Source: an uncultured Clostridia bacterium (lineage in GTDB: Bacteria; Bacillota; Clostridia; Christensenellales; Borkfalkiaceae). From it: 36,742 nt of DNA. The DNA is taken from assembly GCA_947624445.1 (NCBI GenBank), contig CANQKF010000015.1, forward strand, positions 1 to 36,742, in the 5' to 3' direction. Position numbers and translations under genes: made by a program. The notes under the pieces were generated by a model. It made no database searches. It saw only the letters and a program-made list of their open reading frames with translations, and was not told where the DNA came from. Positions 16,821-25,511 of this stretch are shown in pieces. Within the stretch, counting starts at the first letter, position 1. The number at the start of each line of letters is the position of its first letter.

Positions 16821-19812
16821 CTTTCCCCTCCTTCCCCGCAACGATCTGCGCGATCTCCTTGCAAGTGACGCTCTTTTCCGCACGGGGCGTGCCCGAAAAT
16901 CCACACATGCCCTTGAGATCGCAGTATCCGCAGACCTTTTCGTAGGGCGCGGGACGGATGTTCCCGCCGCGCATCTCTTCCTCCGCGCCGCGGGCGACGA
17001 GCAGCCCGTAGTCGAGGAAGCGCGCGAACGTCTCCCCGTCCATGCCATGATCGAGATCCTTGTCCGCGCGGAAATATTCGCTCTCCGCGGGGGCATGCGC
17101 GGTGTCCATGCGCTCGATGACGCCCGCATCCTTGCAGTAGAAGCCCGTCATGCTGAAGCGCTTCTCCCCCTCCTTGGTGAACTCGTCCGCGGCGGGGAAG
17201 TAGAAGGCGCCCGCGGGCGTCTCCCCCTCCGAAGCCGCCTTGAGATAGAGCTCGAGCTGGAGCTTCCGCCCCGTGTAGTAGGCCTCCGCCTTCGCCTCGA
17301 TGGTGCCCGTCTTGTAGTCGATCACGCGCACCATCCCCTCGGATTCGTCGACGCGGTCGGCCTTGCCCGCAAGGTTCAAAGCGTCGATCGAGATCGCCAT
17401 CTCGGGGCTTCTGACGCGGTACGCCGAGCCCGCAAGCTGACGGAACGCCGCGACGGTGACCGAAGTCGCCTCGGCGACGAGCCGCGCGCCCGAATAACTG
17501 CCCGCGGCGGTATCCGAAAGCGCGGAAAAGCGGGGGGACGTGAGTAATTTTTTGGCCTCCTCGCTCGCACGCGCGGCGCATTCCGCTTCATCGCGGAGCG
17601 CCGAAAATTCCCGCGTAACGCGCTCGAGGACCGTATGCACAAAGACGCCCGCGTCGACGGCGCCGAGCGGGGTGCGCTCCTCCTTTTCTTCGAGGCGCAG
17701 ACCGCGCAACGCAAAGCATTTATAGGGGCACTCGAAGTACGTCTCGAGCAGGGTGGGCGAGAACCGCTGCGGGTACAGCCGCCCCGCACGCTCCCCGCGC
17801 TTTTCCCCCGCGCGCAGCGTCTCGGGATCCGCGTCCCGCGCGAGCACGTCGCGGAGCGAAGAGTAGCGGGCGATCTGCTCGGCGTCCGCGGCGTCCTCCG
17901 TCATCCCGAAATATTTGAGCAGGGCGGGCGCGGCTTCGGCGCAGTCGTAGGGGTAGACCTCGGGCGTCGGCAGGAGCCCGAACATCTTTTCGAGGTAGAA
18001 AACCGCCTCGCTGCGCGTCGTCTCGCTGCCCGAAAGCCGCTTGGGACAGCTGCAATAGAGCGCCTCCGAAAAGGAAGCGAGGTTGCGCGCGAACACTTCG
18101 CGGAAGCGCGCGTTGACGACGGCGATCGCGGGCTCGATCTCCATGGAGAGGTCTTTGAGCCGCACGATCTCGCCATCGGTGATGACGGCGGTATCCTGGG
18201 AGACGCGGGGCAGCCCCTCGGAGAGCCCCGCGAGAAAGAGCACGGGCGCGCGCAGGAGCCTGCTCTCCGTGGCGTCGCCGAGAAAGACGGCGTCCGCGCG
18301 CTGGGGAAGCACCGAGACCCCCCGCGCCTCCAGCCCGCTGCGCAGGAGCACGGCGAATTCCCGTGCCGAAAAGGTGCGGTCCCCCACGACGTTCTCGGTC
18401 TCCGCGAGGATCTCGAAGAGGGGCGCGATGTTCAGGAACGGGCGATCCTCCGCGGGGAGACGGGCGGAGAGCTCCTCGGTGACGCGCTCCCCCTCCACCG
18501 TCTCGTAGAGTTTTCGGATCCCCGCCGCGTGCGAACGCCCCGTGCCGTTGCGCGAAAAACAGCCGAGGATCGCGAGCATCCGCGCGCGGGCCTCGTTCAG
18601 CGCCGCCTCGTCGGGCACGCCTTCACGGATCTCCCGCATGACCGCGCCGCGATAGGCGCCGTTGCGCAAAAGATAGTTGCGGTACTTCTCCCCGTCGCCG
18701 AAATAGACGGAGGCGGCGAGCGTCTCCGCCTGGTCGGGCAGGACGCCGCAGTCCACCGCATAGAGCGCGGTGAGCGCAAAGGTGCAGAAGGGATGGGCAA
18801 GCAGACTGCGTTTGCGGTCGGCATAGTAGGGGATCTTGTAGGCCTCGAACGCCTTTGCCGCGGCGAGGAAATAGCTCTCCCCGCCCACGAGCACGGCGAT
18901 ATCGCGGAAGCGCTTTCCCTCCGCGGTCAGCTTGCGGATGCGGGCGGCGATGTCGTTCATCTCCTCGGTCTCGTCGCCGTATTCCGCGAAATAAATACCA
19001 CGTGCCCCGACTTTTCCCGCTCGGACGCCCGCCGCGGAGAAGATCCCCTCGCGGATGCGCCGCGCGTCGCCCGCGTCCGAAGCGGGCAGGGCGACGACCG
19101 TGGAAGGGTCCCCGAGGTCTTTGAGCACGCTTTGGAAGGCGCGCGCCGCCTCGTGGGTGCAATAGGGCGCCTTGTCGCCGAGGAAGATGCCCGTCACCGA
19201 TCTTGCGTGCATCGCCGCCGCGCGAATGCACTCCCGCGCCTGCCGCGTGAAGGCGTCGTACGCAAAAAACACGATATGTACCCCCCCGATCTCCTCGTCC
19301 GCAAGGCGTGCGGGCAGGAGCGCGAGGTAGCCGTTTTCATCGAGCAATCCCCGCGTCTGCAGGAACTCCTCGTATTTTTCAAAGAGAAGCGCGAGATCGG
19401 AGAGTTTGCGCGAGAGCACGCCCTCGGTCTCCTCGGCGCTGCGGCGCAGGAGCGCGGCGTCCACGCAGGAGGCGGAGAGCTGGGCGATCGTCTCGTAGAC
19501 CGCCTGTGCCGCATTGCGCTTGAAACAGCCGAGCCCGTTTTCGCCGAGCAGGGCGGCGATCTCCATGACGGCGCCCTGCTTGGAGAGCATGCCCGAAGCG
19601 GCGTCCCTCCGTTCCAGAAAGCGGCGGAACGTCGAGACCTCGGTCAAAAAGCTCCCCCCGCGGGCGGAGACGACCGTCCGCTCGGCGAGCAGCGTGAGCC
19701 TGTCCTCGCAAAAGACAAGCGTGCGCTCTCCGCGCTTTTCGTTCGCTTCGACGACGCGTCGGAGCGCCTCTGCGGCGTCGTCCAACGTCGGCGCTTCGTA
19801 AAGTTTCGCCAT
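16813..19812 (-). CDS. addB: ATP-dependent nuclease subunit AddB
   Basis: A 999-residue partner of AddA. The C-terminal RecB-like nuclease has RVIDYKTGTIEAKAE near residue 833 and LQLELYLKAA. The iron-sulfur staple is clear: one Cys in ECPYKCFAL near residue 695, then VCGYCDLKGMCGF near 958-968, giving the C-x2-C-x5-C spacing known from Bacillus AddB. Unlike the Bacillus protein, the N-terminus shows no Walker A GxxGxGKT. GGAGGTGG precedes the ATG at 19812; a GTG six bases upstream is less likely. It heads the addB-addA operon. Confidence 0.95.
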   Translation of the reverse strand: MAKLYEAPTLDDAAEALRRVVEANEKRGERTLVFCEDRLTLLAERTVVSARGGSFLTEVSTFRRFLERRDAASGMLSKQGAVMEIAALLGENGLGCFKRNAAQAVYETIAQLSASCVDAALLRRSAEETEGVLSRKLSDLALLFEKYEEFLQTRGLLDENGYLALLPARLADEEIGGVHIVFFAYDAFTRQARECIRAAAMHARSVTGIFLGDKAPYCTHEAARAFQSVLKDLGDPSTVVALPASDAGDARRIREGIFSAAGVRAGKVGARGIYFAEYGDETEEMNDIAARIRKLTAEGKRFRDIAVLVGGESYFLAAAKAFEAYKIPYYADRKRSLLAHPFCTFALTALYAVDCGVLPDQAETLAASVYFGDGEKYRNYLLRNGAYRGAVMREIREGVPDEAALNEARARMLAILGCFSRNGTGRSHAAGIRKLYETVEGERVTEELSARLPAEDRPFLNIAPLFEILAETENVVGDRTFSAREFAVLLRSGLEARGVSVLPQRADAVFLGDATESRLLRAPVLFLAGLSEGLPRVSQDTAVITDGEIVRLKDLSMEIEPAIAVVNARFREVFARNLASFSEALYCSCPKRLSGSETTRSEAVFYLEKMFGLLPTPEVYPYDCAEAAPALLKYFGMTEDAADAEQIARYSSLRDVLARDADPETLRAGEKRGERAGRLYPQRFSPTLLETYFECPYKCFALRGLRLEEKEERTPLGAVDAGVFVHTVLERVTREFSALRDEAECAARASEEAKKLLTSPRFSALSDTAAGSYSGARLVAEATSVTVAAFRQLAGSAYRVRSPEMAISIDALNLAGKADRVDESEGMVRVIDYKTGTIEAKAEAYYTGRKLQLELYLKAASEGETPAGAFYFPAADEFTKEGEKRFSMTGFYCKDAGVIERMDTAHAPAESEYFRADKDLDHGMDGETFARFLDYGLLVARGAEEEMRGGNIRPAPYEKVCGYCDLKGMCGFSGTPRAEKSVTCKEIAQIVAGKEGKDA

Positions 19813-19832
19813 ATCCACCTCCGATCGCTTCC

Positions 19833-19861
19833 ATTATAGCATACTTTCGTGCGGATTTCAT
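19833..19861 (-). promoter_or_regulatory. Promoter of addB-addA
   Basis: Minus-strand TATAAT (19838-19833) with TGC before it. The -35 at the 17-nt position is a weak ATGAAA (19861-19856), so recognition probably depends on the extended -10. It is back to back with the lipoprotein promoter. Confidence 0.65.
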
Positions 19862-19892
19862 AAACTTTTTCCGCGCACGGAAGCAATTTATT

Positions 19893-19921
19893 TTTACAAA
19901 CCGATAAAATTGTGCTATAAT
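19893..19921 (+). promoter_or_regulatory. Promoter of the lipoprotein gene
   Basis: TTTACA (19893-19898), a 17-nt spacer and TATAAT (19916-19921), with TGC extended -10. The leader contains a small GCGGC-GTCT-GCCGC hairpin just before the GGGAG ribosome binding site. Confidence 0.8.
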
Positions 19922-19965
19922 GGGGAAAACTGCGTGAATTGCGGCGTCTGCCGCAGGGAGACACC

Positions 19966-20952
19966 ATGAAATACAAACTTCTCGCGCCCGCCTGCCTCAT
20001 CGCGGCGACGCTCCTCTTCTCGGCGTGCACCGCCACGCCCACCCTCGAGCTCGCGCCGAATTGGTATAGCAACACCAACATGGGCAGTGCCATCACGGGG
20101 ACCCGGGAGGATCTCGAATACGTTGTCACGTTTACCCCCGAGGAGACGGACGGCCTTTCCGTCGCCTACGACGAGGGCGTCTACACGACTTCCCTCCGCG
20201 ACGTGACGAGCACCGCCGATCACCCCATCGAGGGCGTGCGGATCGGCGTGCACTGCTACTATCTGCGCTCCGAGCTGAACATCGTCGGGCGGTACACCCT
20301 GAACGGCGCAACGGGCGAAGATTTCTCGGATCGCGTCGTCTCCGAGGTCTGGTTCATGGATACGACCGCCTCGCTCCGCCCCGTTTACAGCAAAAAAACC
20401 GTCCACAGTACCTCGCCGAACGTCCTCGCGGCCGAGGTGAAGGACGCGGGTACGCTGTATCACTATACCTACACGGCAAGCTACGACGACGCGCTCAAAA
20501 CTTCCCACGTCGTCTACGACAACCTGCAGAACGATCAGGCGCCCGAGGAGTGGGACGTCCGTCTCGGCAGCGGGACCTTCCTCGACAACGAGGAGATCCT
20601 CTTCGCGCTGCGCGGCTTCCCCATGAAGAGCGCGATCTCCGTGCGCACGGTCAACCCGATCGACCGCTCCTCGGCCTTGCTCATGAGCGACGACGTGCCC
20701 ACGACGACGGAGCGCACCTTCAAATTCGCCGTCAACGGCGAGGAGCAGGATCGCACCCTCAAGACGGCGACCGTTGCCGTTCATTATAGCGGCACCTTCC
20801 GCGGCAGGGAGCAGGAACTCACCTACGCCGCCTGCGTCGACCCCGCGGCGAACACCTACCGCAACATCCTGCTCTCCATGCAGACGTATGGGCTCGAATC
20901 GCTCGGCACCTTCAACTATCTCATCAGATCCGCGACGTTCAACACAAAATGA
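19966..20952 (+). CDS. Lipoprotein of unknown function
   Basis: A 328-residue secreted protein anchored by lipid. The N-terminus MKYKLLAP is followed by a hydrophobic signal and the lipobox LFSAC, with Cys21 as the lipidation site. The mature part looks beta-rich, with many aromatic and Thr-rich strands and no recognised catalytic motif. The ATG at 19966 has GGGAG six bases upstream and gives a standard signal peptide; an open frame begins nine codons earlier but would spoil it. It has its own promoter and terminator, so it is monocistronic. Its role is not deducible. Confidence 0.8.
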   Translation: MKYKLLAPACLIAATLLFSACTATPTLELAPNWYSNTNMGSAITGTREDLEYVVTFTPEETDGLSVAYDEGVYTTSLRDVTSTADHPIEGVRIGVHCYYLRSELNIVGRYTLNGATGEDFSDRVVSEVWFMDTTASLRPVYSKKTVHSTSPNVLAAEVKDAGTLYHYTYTASYDDALKTSHVVYDNLQNDQAPEEWDVRLGSGTFLDNEEILFALRGFPMKSAISVRTVNPIDRSSALLMSDDVPTTTERTFKFAVNGEEQDRTLKTATVAVHYSGTFRGREQELTYAACVDPAANTYRNILLSMQTYGLESLGTFNYLIRSATFNTK

Positions 20953-20979
20953 TCTGCCCCCGCTTTTGGGAAAACCATG

Positions 20980-21008
20980 ATCCACCCATAGCACGGGTGG
21001 ATTTTTTT
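20980..21008 (+). terminator. Terminator of the lipoprotein gene
   Basis: Stem ATCCACCC (20980-20987) / GGGTGGAT (20995-21002), a 7-nt loop, then a T run to 21008. Confidence 0.9.
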
Positions 21009-21012
21009 GTCG

Positions 21013-21048
21013 AAAAAAAGACCTTCGGGGAGCCCGAAGGTCTTTTTT
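21013..21048. terminator. Bidirectional terminator of gap
   Basis: A perfect 11-bp stem, AGACCTTCGGG-GAG-CCCGAAGGTCT, flanked by A and T runs on both sides. On the minus strand it ends gap 10 nt after the stop; on the plus strand it backs up the lipoprotein terminator. Confidence 0.92.
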
Positions 21049-21057
21049 ATTCTTATC

Positions 21058-22080
21058 TTACAGCTCGGCGAAGTATTTGATCGTGCGGACCATCTGCGAG
21101 GTGTAGGAGTTCTCGTTGTCGTACCAAGAAACGACCTGCACCTGGTAGGTCTCCTCATCAAGCTGGGTGACCATCGTCTGCGTCGCGTCGAAGAGCGAAC
21201 CGTAGGTGATGCCGATGACGTCGGAAGAGACGATGGGCTCCTCGGTGTAGCCGAAGGACTTGGAGGCAGCCGCCTTCATCGCGGCGTTGATGCTCGTCTT
21301 GGTGACGTCTCTGCCGTGGACGACCGCGACAAGGATGGTCGTGGAGCCGGTGCAGACGGGAACGCGCTGCGCGCTGCCGATGAGCTTGCCGTTGAGCGCG
21401 GGGATGACGAGGCCGATCGCCTTCGCGGCGCCCGTCGAATTGGGAACGATGTTGATCGCGGCGGCGCGGGCACGGCGGAGATCGCCCTTGCGGTGCGGCC
21501 CGTCGAGGACCATCTGGTCGCCCGTGTAGGCGTGGACGGTCGTCATGATGCCCGAAACGATGGGATACGCGTTGTTGAGCGCGTTCGCCATGGGCGCGAG
21601 GCAGTTCGTCGTGCAGCTTGCGGCGGAGATGATGTTGTCGTTCGCGCTCAAAGTCTGCTCATTGACGCCGAACACGATGGTGGGAAGATCGTTGCCCGCG
21701 GGCGCGGAGATGACGACCTTTTTGGCGCCCGCATTGATATGCGCCTGCGCCTTCGCCTTGGAGGTGTAGAAGCCCGTGCATTCCAAAACGACGTCTACCC
21801 CGAGTTCGCCCCAAGGAAGATTGGCGGCGTCCTTCTCTTCGTAGATCTTGATGGTCTTGCCGTCTACGGTGAGCGTTCTCTCTTCGTCGTTTGCGAACAC
21901 GGTGTCCGCGAGCGCATATCTGCCCTGCGCGCTGTCGTACTTCAAAAGATGCGCGAGCATCGTGGGGCTCGTAAGGTCGTTAATCGCGACGATCTCATAC
22001 CCTTCCGCGTTGAACATCTGGCGGAATGCAAGACGGCCGATCCGACCGAATCCGTTGATCGCAACTTTTACGTTTGCCAT
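21058..22080 (-). CDS. gap: Glyceraldehyde-3-phosphate dehydrogenase, type I
   Basis: A 340-residue NAD-dependent glycolytic enzyme that oxidises glyceraldehyde-3-phosphate to 1,3-bisphosphoglycerate. The Rossmann start [16 protein letters not shown] and the active site [17 protein letters not shown] (catalytic Cys near residue 154) are present. [17 protein letters not shown], the phosphate-binding block, and the C-terminal [14 protein letters not shown] follow. The ATG at 22080 begins the conserved N-terminus, with GGAGG 11 bases upstream. It is divergent from fba, sharing a 213-bp region with repeat elements. Confidence 0.98.
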   Translation of the reverse strand: MANVKVAINGFGRIGRLAFRQMFNAEGYEIVAINDLTSPTMLAHLLKYDSAQGRYALADTVFANDEERTLTVDGKTIKIYEEKDAANLPWGELGVDVVLECTGFYTSKAKAQAHINAGAKKVVISAPAGNDLPTIVFGVNEQTLSANDNIISAASCTTNCLAPMANALNNAYPIVSGIMTTVHAYTGDQMVLDGPHRKGDLRRARAAAINIVPNSTGAAKAIGLVIPALNGKLIGSAQRVPVCTGSTTILVAVVHGRDVTKTSINAAMKAAASKSFGYTEEPIVSSDVIGITYGSLFDATQTMVTQLDEETYQVQVVSWYDNENSYTSQMVRTIKYFAEL

Positions 22081-22137
22081 ATTACTGAAATCCTCCGAAT
22101 ATCGATTTAGACGCCTCCGCGTCCTTTTACCGTACTC

Positions 22138-22166
22138 ATTATACCACGCTTTCTCGGCTTCGTCAA
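22138..22166 (-). promoter_or_regulatory. Promoter of gap
   Basis: Minus-strand TTGACG (22166-22161), a 17-nt spacer and TATAAT (22143-22138) with TGG extended -10. The leader of about 50 nt holds a small GACGC-GGAG-GCGTC hairpin. Confidence 0.85.
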
Positions 22167-22170
22167 CGAT

Positions 22171-22255
22171 TTTTCCGAAATTTTCCTTTTCCGTGCGCCT
22201 TGCGCCGTTTTCTTTTCCGAATTTTCCGCAATCCTCTTGCATTTTTCCGCGGAAA
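22171..22255. promoter_or_regulatory. Candidate operator array between gap and fba
   Basis: Two direct repeats, TTTTCCGAAATTTTCC (22171-22186) and TTTTCCGAATTTTCC (22213-22227), start 42 bp apart, about four helical turns. A perfect 12-bp palindrome, TTTCCGCGGAAA (22244-22255), lies inside the fba -35/-10 spacer. This arrangement would suit a repressor or regulator of both glycolytic genes. No regulator gene is in the window. Confidence 0.45.
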
Positions 22256-22265
22256 GATTTATAAT
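22237..22265 (+). promoter_or_regulatory. Promoter of fba
   Basis: TTGCAT (22237-22242), a 17-nt spacer and TATAAT (22260-22265), without TG extension. The spacer contains the TTTCCGCGGAAA palindrome. The leader is about 22 nt and includes GGAGG. Confidence 0.8.
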
Positions 22266-22293
22266 TGAAGAAATTCAACCCGGAGGAAAGTTT

Positions 22294-23229
22294 ATGCCTT
22301 TAGTCACTACGACCGAAATGTTCAAGAAAGCGTACGCGGGCGGGTATGCCGTCGGTGCGTTCAACGTCAACAATATGGAGATGATCCAGGCGATCGTCGA
22401 AGCCGCCAACGAGTGCCGCTCCCCCGTCATCCTGCAAGTCTCCGCGGGTGCGCGCAAATACGCCAACCCCGTGTATCTCCGCCATCTCGTCGCGGCGGCC
22501 GCCGAAACTTCGCAGATCCCGATCGCGATGCACCTCGACCACGGCGCAGACTTCGAGATCTGCAAGGACTGCATCGACGTCGGCTTCACCTCCGTCATGA
22601 TCGACGCCTCCTCCAAGCCCTGGGAAGAGAACATCGCCCTCACGAAGAAGGTCGTCGAATATGCGCACGCGCACGGCGTGGTCGTCGAAGCCGAGCTCGG
22701 CAAGCTCGCGGGGATCGAGGACGACGTGCATGTCGCCGCGAGCGACGCGATGTTTACCTCGCCCGACGAAGTGGAGGAGTTCACGCAGCGCACGGGTTGC
22801 GATTCGCTCGCGATCGCGATCGGCACCTCCCACGGCGCCTATAAATTCAAGCCCGGCCAGGATCCCAAGCTCCGCATCGATATCCTCGAGGAGATCGGCA
22901 AGCGCCTGCCCGGATTCCCCATCGTGCTCCACGGCGCTTCGAGCGTCCCGCAGGACCAGGTGGCGATCGTCAACGAGTTCGGCGGCTCCATGCCCAATGC
23001 GATCGGCATCCCCGAGAGCGAACTCCGGAAAGCGGCGAAGCTCGCCGTGTGCAAGATCAACATCGATAGCGATTTGCGCGTGGCCTTCACGGCGGCGGTG
23101 CGCAAGCACCTCGCGGAGAATCCTTCCCACTTCGACCCCCGCCAATACCTCGGCGACGCCCGCGCGAACATGAAGGCGATCGTGAAGCACAAGATCTGCG
23201 ACGTCCTCGGCTCCGCAGACAAAGCGTAA
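22294..23229 (+). CDS. fba: Fructose-bisphosphate aldolase, class II
   Basis: A 311-residue zinc-dependent aldolase that splits fructose-1,6-bisphosphate into dihydroxyacetone phosphate and glyceraldehyde-3-phosphate. The N-terminus [15 protein letters not shown] is characteristic. The zinc and substrate residues sit in [31 protein letters not shown] and [17 protein letters not shown] near the end is the substrate phosphate site. GGAGG stands seven bases before the ATG. Divergent from gap, so two consecutive glycolytic steps can be controlled together. Confidence 0.97.
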   Translation: MPLVTTTEMFKKAYAGGYAVGAFNVNNMEMIQAIVEAANECRSPVILQVSAGARKYANPVYLRHLVAAAAETSQIPIAMHLDHGADFEICKDCIDVGFTSVMIDASSKPWEENIALTKKVVEYAHAHGVVVEAELGKLAGIEDDVHVAASDAMFTSPDEVEEFTQRTGCDSLAIAIGTSHGAYKFKPGQDPKLRIDILEEIGKRLPGFPIVLHGASSVPQDQVAIVNEFGGSMPNAIGIPESELRKAAKLAVCKINIDSDLRVAFTAAVRKHLAENPSHFDPRQYLGDARANMKAIVKHKICDVLGSADKA

Positions 23230-23247
23230 CCCGAAAAAAACGACACA

Positions 23248-23281
23248 GGCCCCCTGCTTTTTCGGCAGGGAGCCTTTTTTT
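23248..23281 (+). terminator. Terminator of fba
   Basis: Stem GGCCCCCTGC / GCAGGGAGCC with one mismatch, followed by a T7 run. Confidence 0.85.
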
Positions 23282-23339
23282 CGGGGAAAACGCTTCCGCG
23301 GGAGAAAGCCGCGCCGCGGGAAAAATCCTCGGTTGCGAT

Positions 23340-23364
23340 ACCGCCCCGTGCGGAGGCGGTTTTT
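23340..23364 (+). terminator. Second, weaker terminator downstream of fba
   Basis: A 6-bp stem, ACCGCC/GGCGGT, with a T5 run, about 110 nt after the fba stop. It could catch read-through before the convergent ktrA gene. Confidence 0.5.
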
Positions 23365-23378
23365 GCGGTCAAGATACG

Positions 23379-23408
23379 AAAAAACCACCCACGGGGGTGG
23401 CTTTTTTT
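23379..23408. terminator. Bidirectional terminator of ktrA
   Basis: Stem CCACCC/GGGTGG with A and T runs on both sides. The minus-strand ktrA stop codon (23407-23409) touches its edge. Confidence 0.85.
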
Positions 23409-24060
23409 ATTTTTGCTTGTTCATGAAGTTCAGGATCGTTTCGGAATTTCCGAACACGACGAGCTGGTCGCCCCCCTCGAACACGTATTCGCCGTCGAGC
23501 GTGTTGATGACCTCGCGGCTCTTTTTGATCGTGAGGATGTTCATGCCGTATTTCTTGCGGGGGTTGATGTCTGCGAGCTTCTTGCCCTTCCACTTGGAGG
23601 GGCAGGCGACCTCGAAGATGGAGTGCTCGGAGTCGAGGTCGATGTAATTGATGACGTTGGCGGAATTGAGCCGCACCGCGAGCTTCGCCGCGATATCGAT
23701 ATCGGGGTAGATGACCTCGTCCGCCCCCACGCGGAGCAGGAACTTGCGCTGGATATCGGTGGAGGCCTTGGAGATGACCCGCCGCGCGCCGAGGTCTTTC
23801 AGGTTGGAGGTGATCTCGAGCGAAGATTGGAAGTTCTCGCTGATCGCAACGACGCACACATCGAAGGACGGCACGTCCATCGAGCGCAGGTTATCGAGAT
23901 TCATGCAGTCGGCAATGAGCGCGTTCGTATATTTGGAGGCGAGCGAATTGACGAGATCCTCGTTCTTATCGACGATCATGACCTCATCGCCCATGTTGCA
24001 GAGGCGCTCGCCGAGCGTTCTGCCGAATTTCCCCATGCCGATGAGCAGGACAGACTTCAT
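23407..24060 (-). CDS. ktrA: Potassium uptake regulator KtrA/TrkA (RCK domain)
   Basis: A 217-residue cytoplasmic gating subunit for the adjacent potassium channel. The RCK_N Rossmann fold has GMGKFGRTLG near residues 8-17 and a ribose-binding acid in VDKNED; it binds ATP/ADP or NAD(H) in this family. An RCK_C domain occupies about residues 135-215 (ADINPRKKYGMNILTI, FEGGDQLVVFG). One copy of each domain with this length is KtrA-like, rather than the duplicated E. coli TrkA. AAGGAG precedes the ATG by five bases. It follows ktrB by 33 nt. Confidence 0.93.
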   Translation of the reverse strand: MKSVLLIGMGKFGRTLGERLCNMGDEVMIVDKNEDLVNSLASKYTNALIADCMNLDNLRSMDVPSFDVCVVAISENFQSSLEITSNLKDLGARRVISKASTDIQRKFLLRVGADEVIYPDIDIAAKLAVRLNSANVINYIDLDSEHSIFEVACPSKWKGKKLADINPRKKYGMNILTIKKSREVINTLDGEYVFEGGDQLVVFGNSETILNFMNKQK

Positions 24061-24093
24061 ATGTTCTCCTTTGCGGCGGTGCCGCGCATTCGG

Positions 24094-25461
24094 TTATCCG
24101 ATGAAAAAGTTATCGACGGGGCGCCGCACTCCCGAAGCCGCGCGGTGCTTGCCGAAGGCGAATCCGAGGGTGAGAATGCCCACCCTGCCCATATACATGA
24201 GCAGGATCAGGATGATCTTCGAGGCGACGGAGAGCGTCGGCGTAAAGCCCATGGAGAGCCCCACCGTGCCGAGCGCGGAGACGACTTCGAAGAGCGCCCG
24301 CGTGAAGGTATCGTGCCCGCCCGCCGCGCCCGCGGGCTCGATGGTGCAGAGCACGAGCGTGGAGGCGAGGATGAGGAAGAGATACGCCGCAAACACGGCG
24401 AGCGCCTGCCCGAGGAGCTGGGCGTCGATCCTGCGCTTGCCGAAGGTGATGTCCCGCCGCCCGAGGAGCGCCGCGATCATGCCCATGAGAAGAACGGTGA
24501 ACGTCCCCACCTTAATGCCGCCCGCGGTACTGCCCGAGCTTCCGCCGATGAACATCAGAATGATCATGAGCAGCGATCCGCTATCCGAAAGGGTGGAGGG
24601 ATCGGTCGTATAAAATCCCGCCGTGCGCGCCGTGGTGCTGTTGAAAAATGCGACGAGCAGCCGCTCCCAGAAGTTGTAGCCCGCATAAGACGGATTGTTG
24701 CGTTCGAACAGCAAAAACAGCGCCGTGCCGAGCGCGAGCAGCACCGAATTGGCGATCAGAATGACCTTCGTGTAGAACTGCAATTTCTTGAGATTGCCCC
24801 GACAATCGACCACATCCCCCCAGATACAGAAGCCGAGGCCCCCGAGGATGATGAGCGCGCAGATCGTGAGCGAGACGAGCGGATCGCCCGCAAACGCCGA
24901 GAGAGAGCCCGCGCCCGCCATCTCCGTTCCGCCCATGAGATCGAAGCCCGCGTTGCAGAACGCCGAGACGGCGTGGAACGCCGCATACCAGATCCCCTTC
25001 ATGCCGAAGGCGGGGATGAAGCGGATGCAGAGGATCGCGGCGCCGAAGGCTTCGAAGAAAAAGGTCCCCACGAAGATGCGCGCGATGAGCCGCTTCACGC
25101 GGTCGAACGCGCCGCCGCCGAAGGATTGCAGGATCGCACGCCGCTCGTATTGCCCGAGCCCGCCCTTCACCGCCATGAGGAGGACGGAGACGAACGTCAT
25201 GAATCCCAGCCCGCCGAGCTGGATGAGCAGAAGGAGCACTGCCTGCCCGAAAATCGTCCAATGCACCCCCGTATCGAAGGGCGTGAGCCCCGTGACGCAG
25301 GCGGCGGAGACGGAGGTGAAGAGCGCGTCGAGGTAGTTCGTCCCCCCGTGCGACGAAAACGGCAGAACGAGCAAAACGCTGCCCAACACCACGACCGTGA
25401 GATAGCCCAGCGCAAGGTAACTCCAAACGTTCATTCTCGGTTTTATCGTCTTGTATTTCAT
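24094..25461 (-). CDS. ktrB: Potassium transporter membrane subunit KtrB/TrkH
   Basis: A 455-residue integral membrane potassium channel of the SKT family. Four pore repeats are recognisable by their filter glycines: SAACVTGLTPFD, AFCNAGFDLMG, STTARTAGFYTTD and ALGTVGLSMGFTP. Membrane helices alternate through the whole length. The start at 25461 (MKYKTIKP) lacks a Shine-Dalgarno site, but the promoter -10 ends only eight bases before it, so the mRNA is predicted leaderless. An in-frame GTG at 25479 would lie upstream of transcription. It forms an operon with ktrA. Confidence 0.93.
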   Translation of the reverse strand: MKYKTIKPRMNVWSYLALGYLTVVVLGSVLLVLPFSSHGGTNYLDALFTSVSAACVTGLTPFDTGVHWTIFGQAVLLLLIQLGGLGFMTFVSVLLMAVKGGLGQYERRAILQSFGGGAFDRVKRLIARIFVGTFFFEAFGAAILCIRFIPAFGMKGIWYAAFHAVSAFCNAGFDLMGGTEMAGAGSLSAFAGDPLVSLTICALIILGGLGFCIWGDVVDCRGNLKKLQFYTKVILIANSVLLALGTALFLLFERNNPSYAGYNFWERLLVAFFNSTTARTAGFYTTDPSTLSDSGSLLMIILMFIGGSSGSTAGGIKVGTFTVLLMGMIAALLGRRDITFGKRRIDAQLLGQALAVFAAYLFLILASTLVLCTIEPAGAAGGHDTFTRALFEVVSALGTVGLSMGFTPTLSVASKIILILLMYMGRVGILTLGFAFGKHRAASGVRRPVDNFFIG

Positions 25462-25469
25462 GCGTTGCA

Positions 25470-25498
25470 ATTCTAACACTTCGGGGCGCGTTTGTCAA
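25470..25498 (-). promoter_or_regulatory. Promoter of ktrB-ktrA, leaderless
   Basis: Minus-strand TTGACA (25498-25493), a 17-nt spacer and TAGAAT (25475-25470) with TGT extended -10. Only eight bases separate the -10 from the ATG, putting the expected start of transcription two to four bases before it. The -35 begins 13 nt after the stop of the large helicase gene. Confidence 0.75.
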
Positions 25499-25511
25499 CT
25501 GTTTCGCGGGC

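Noticed and set aside
14013-16868. A 951-codon plus-strand open frame
   Set aside because: It is antisense to addA, caused by GC-rich codon bias; no family motif, no ribosome binding site.
17635-19839. A 734-codon plus-strand open frame
   Set aside because: It is antisense to addB with a typical shadow composition rich in Arg, Glu, Gly and His.
23413-25476. A 687-codon plus-strand open frame
   Set aside because: It is antisense to both ktrA and ktrB; both minus-strand proteins have clear motifs.
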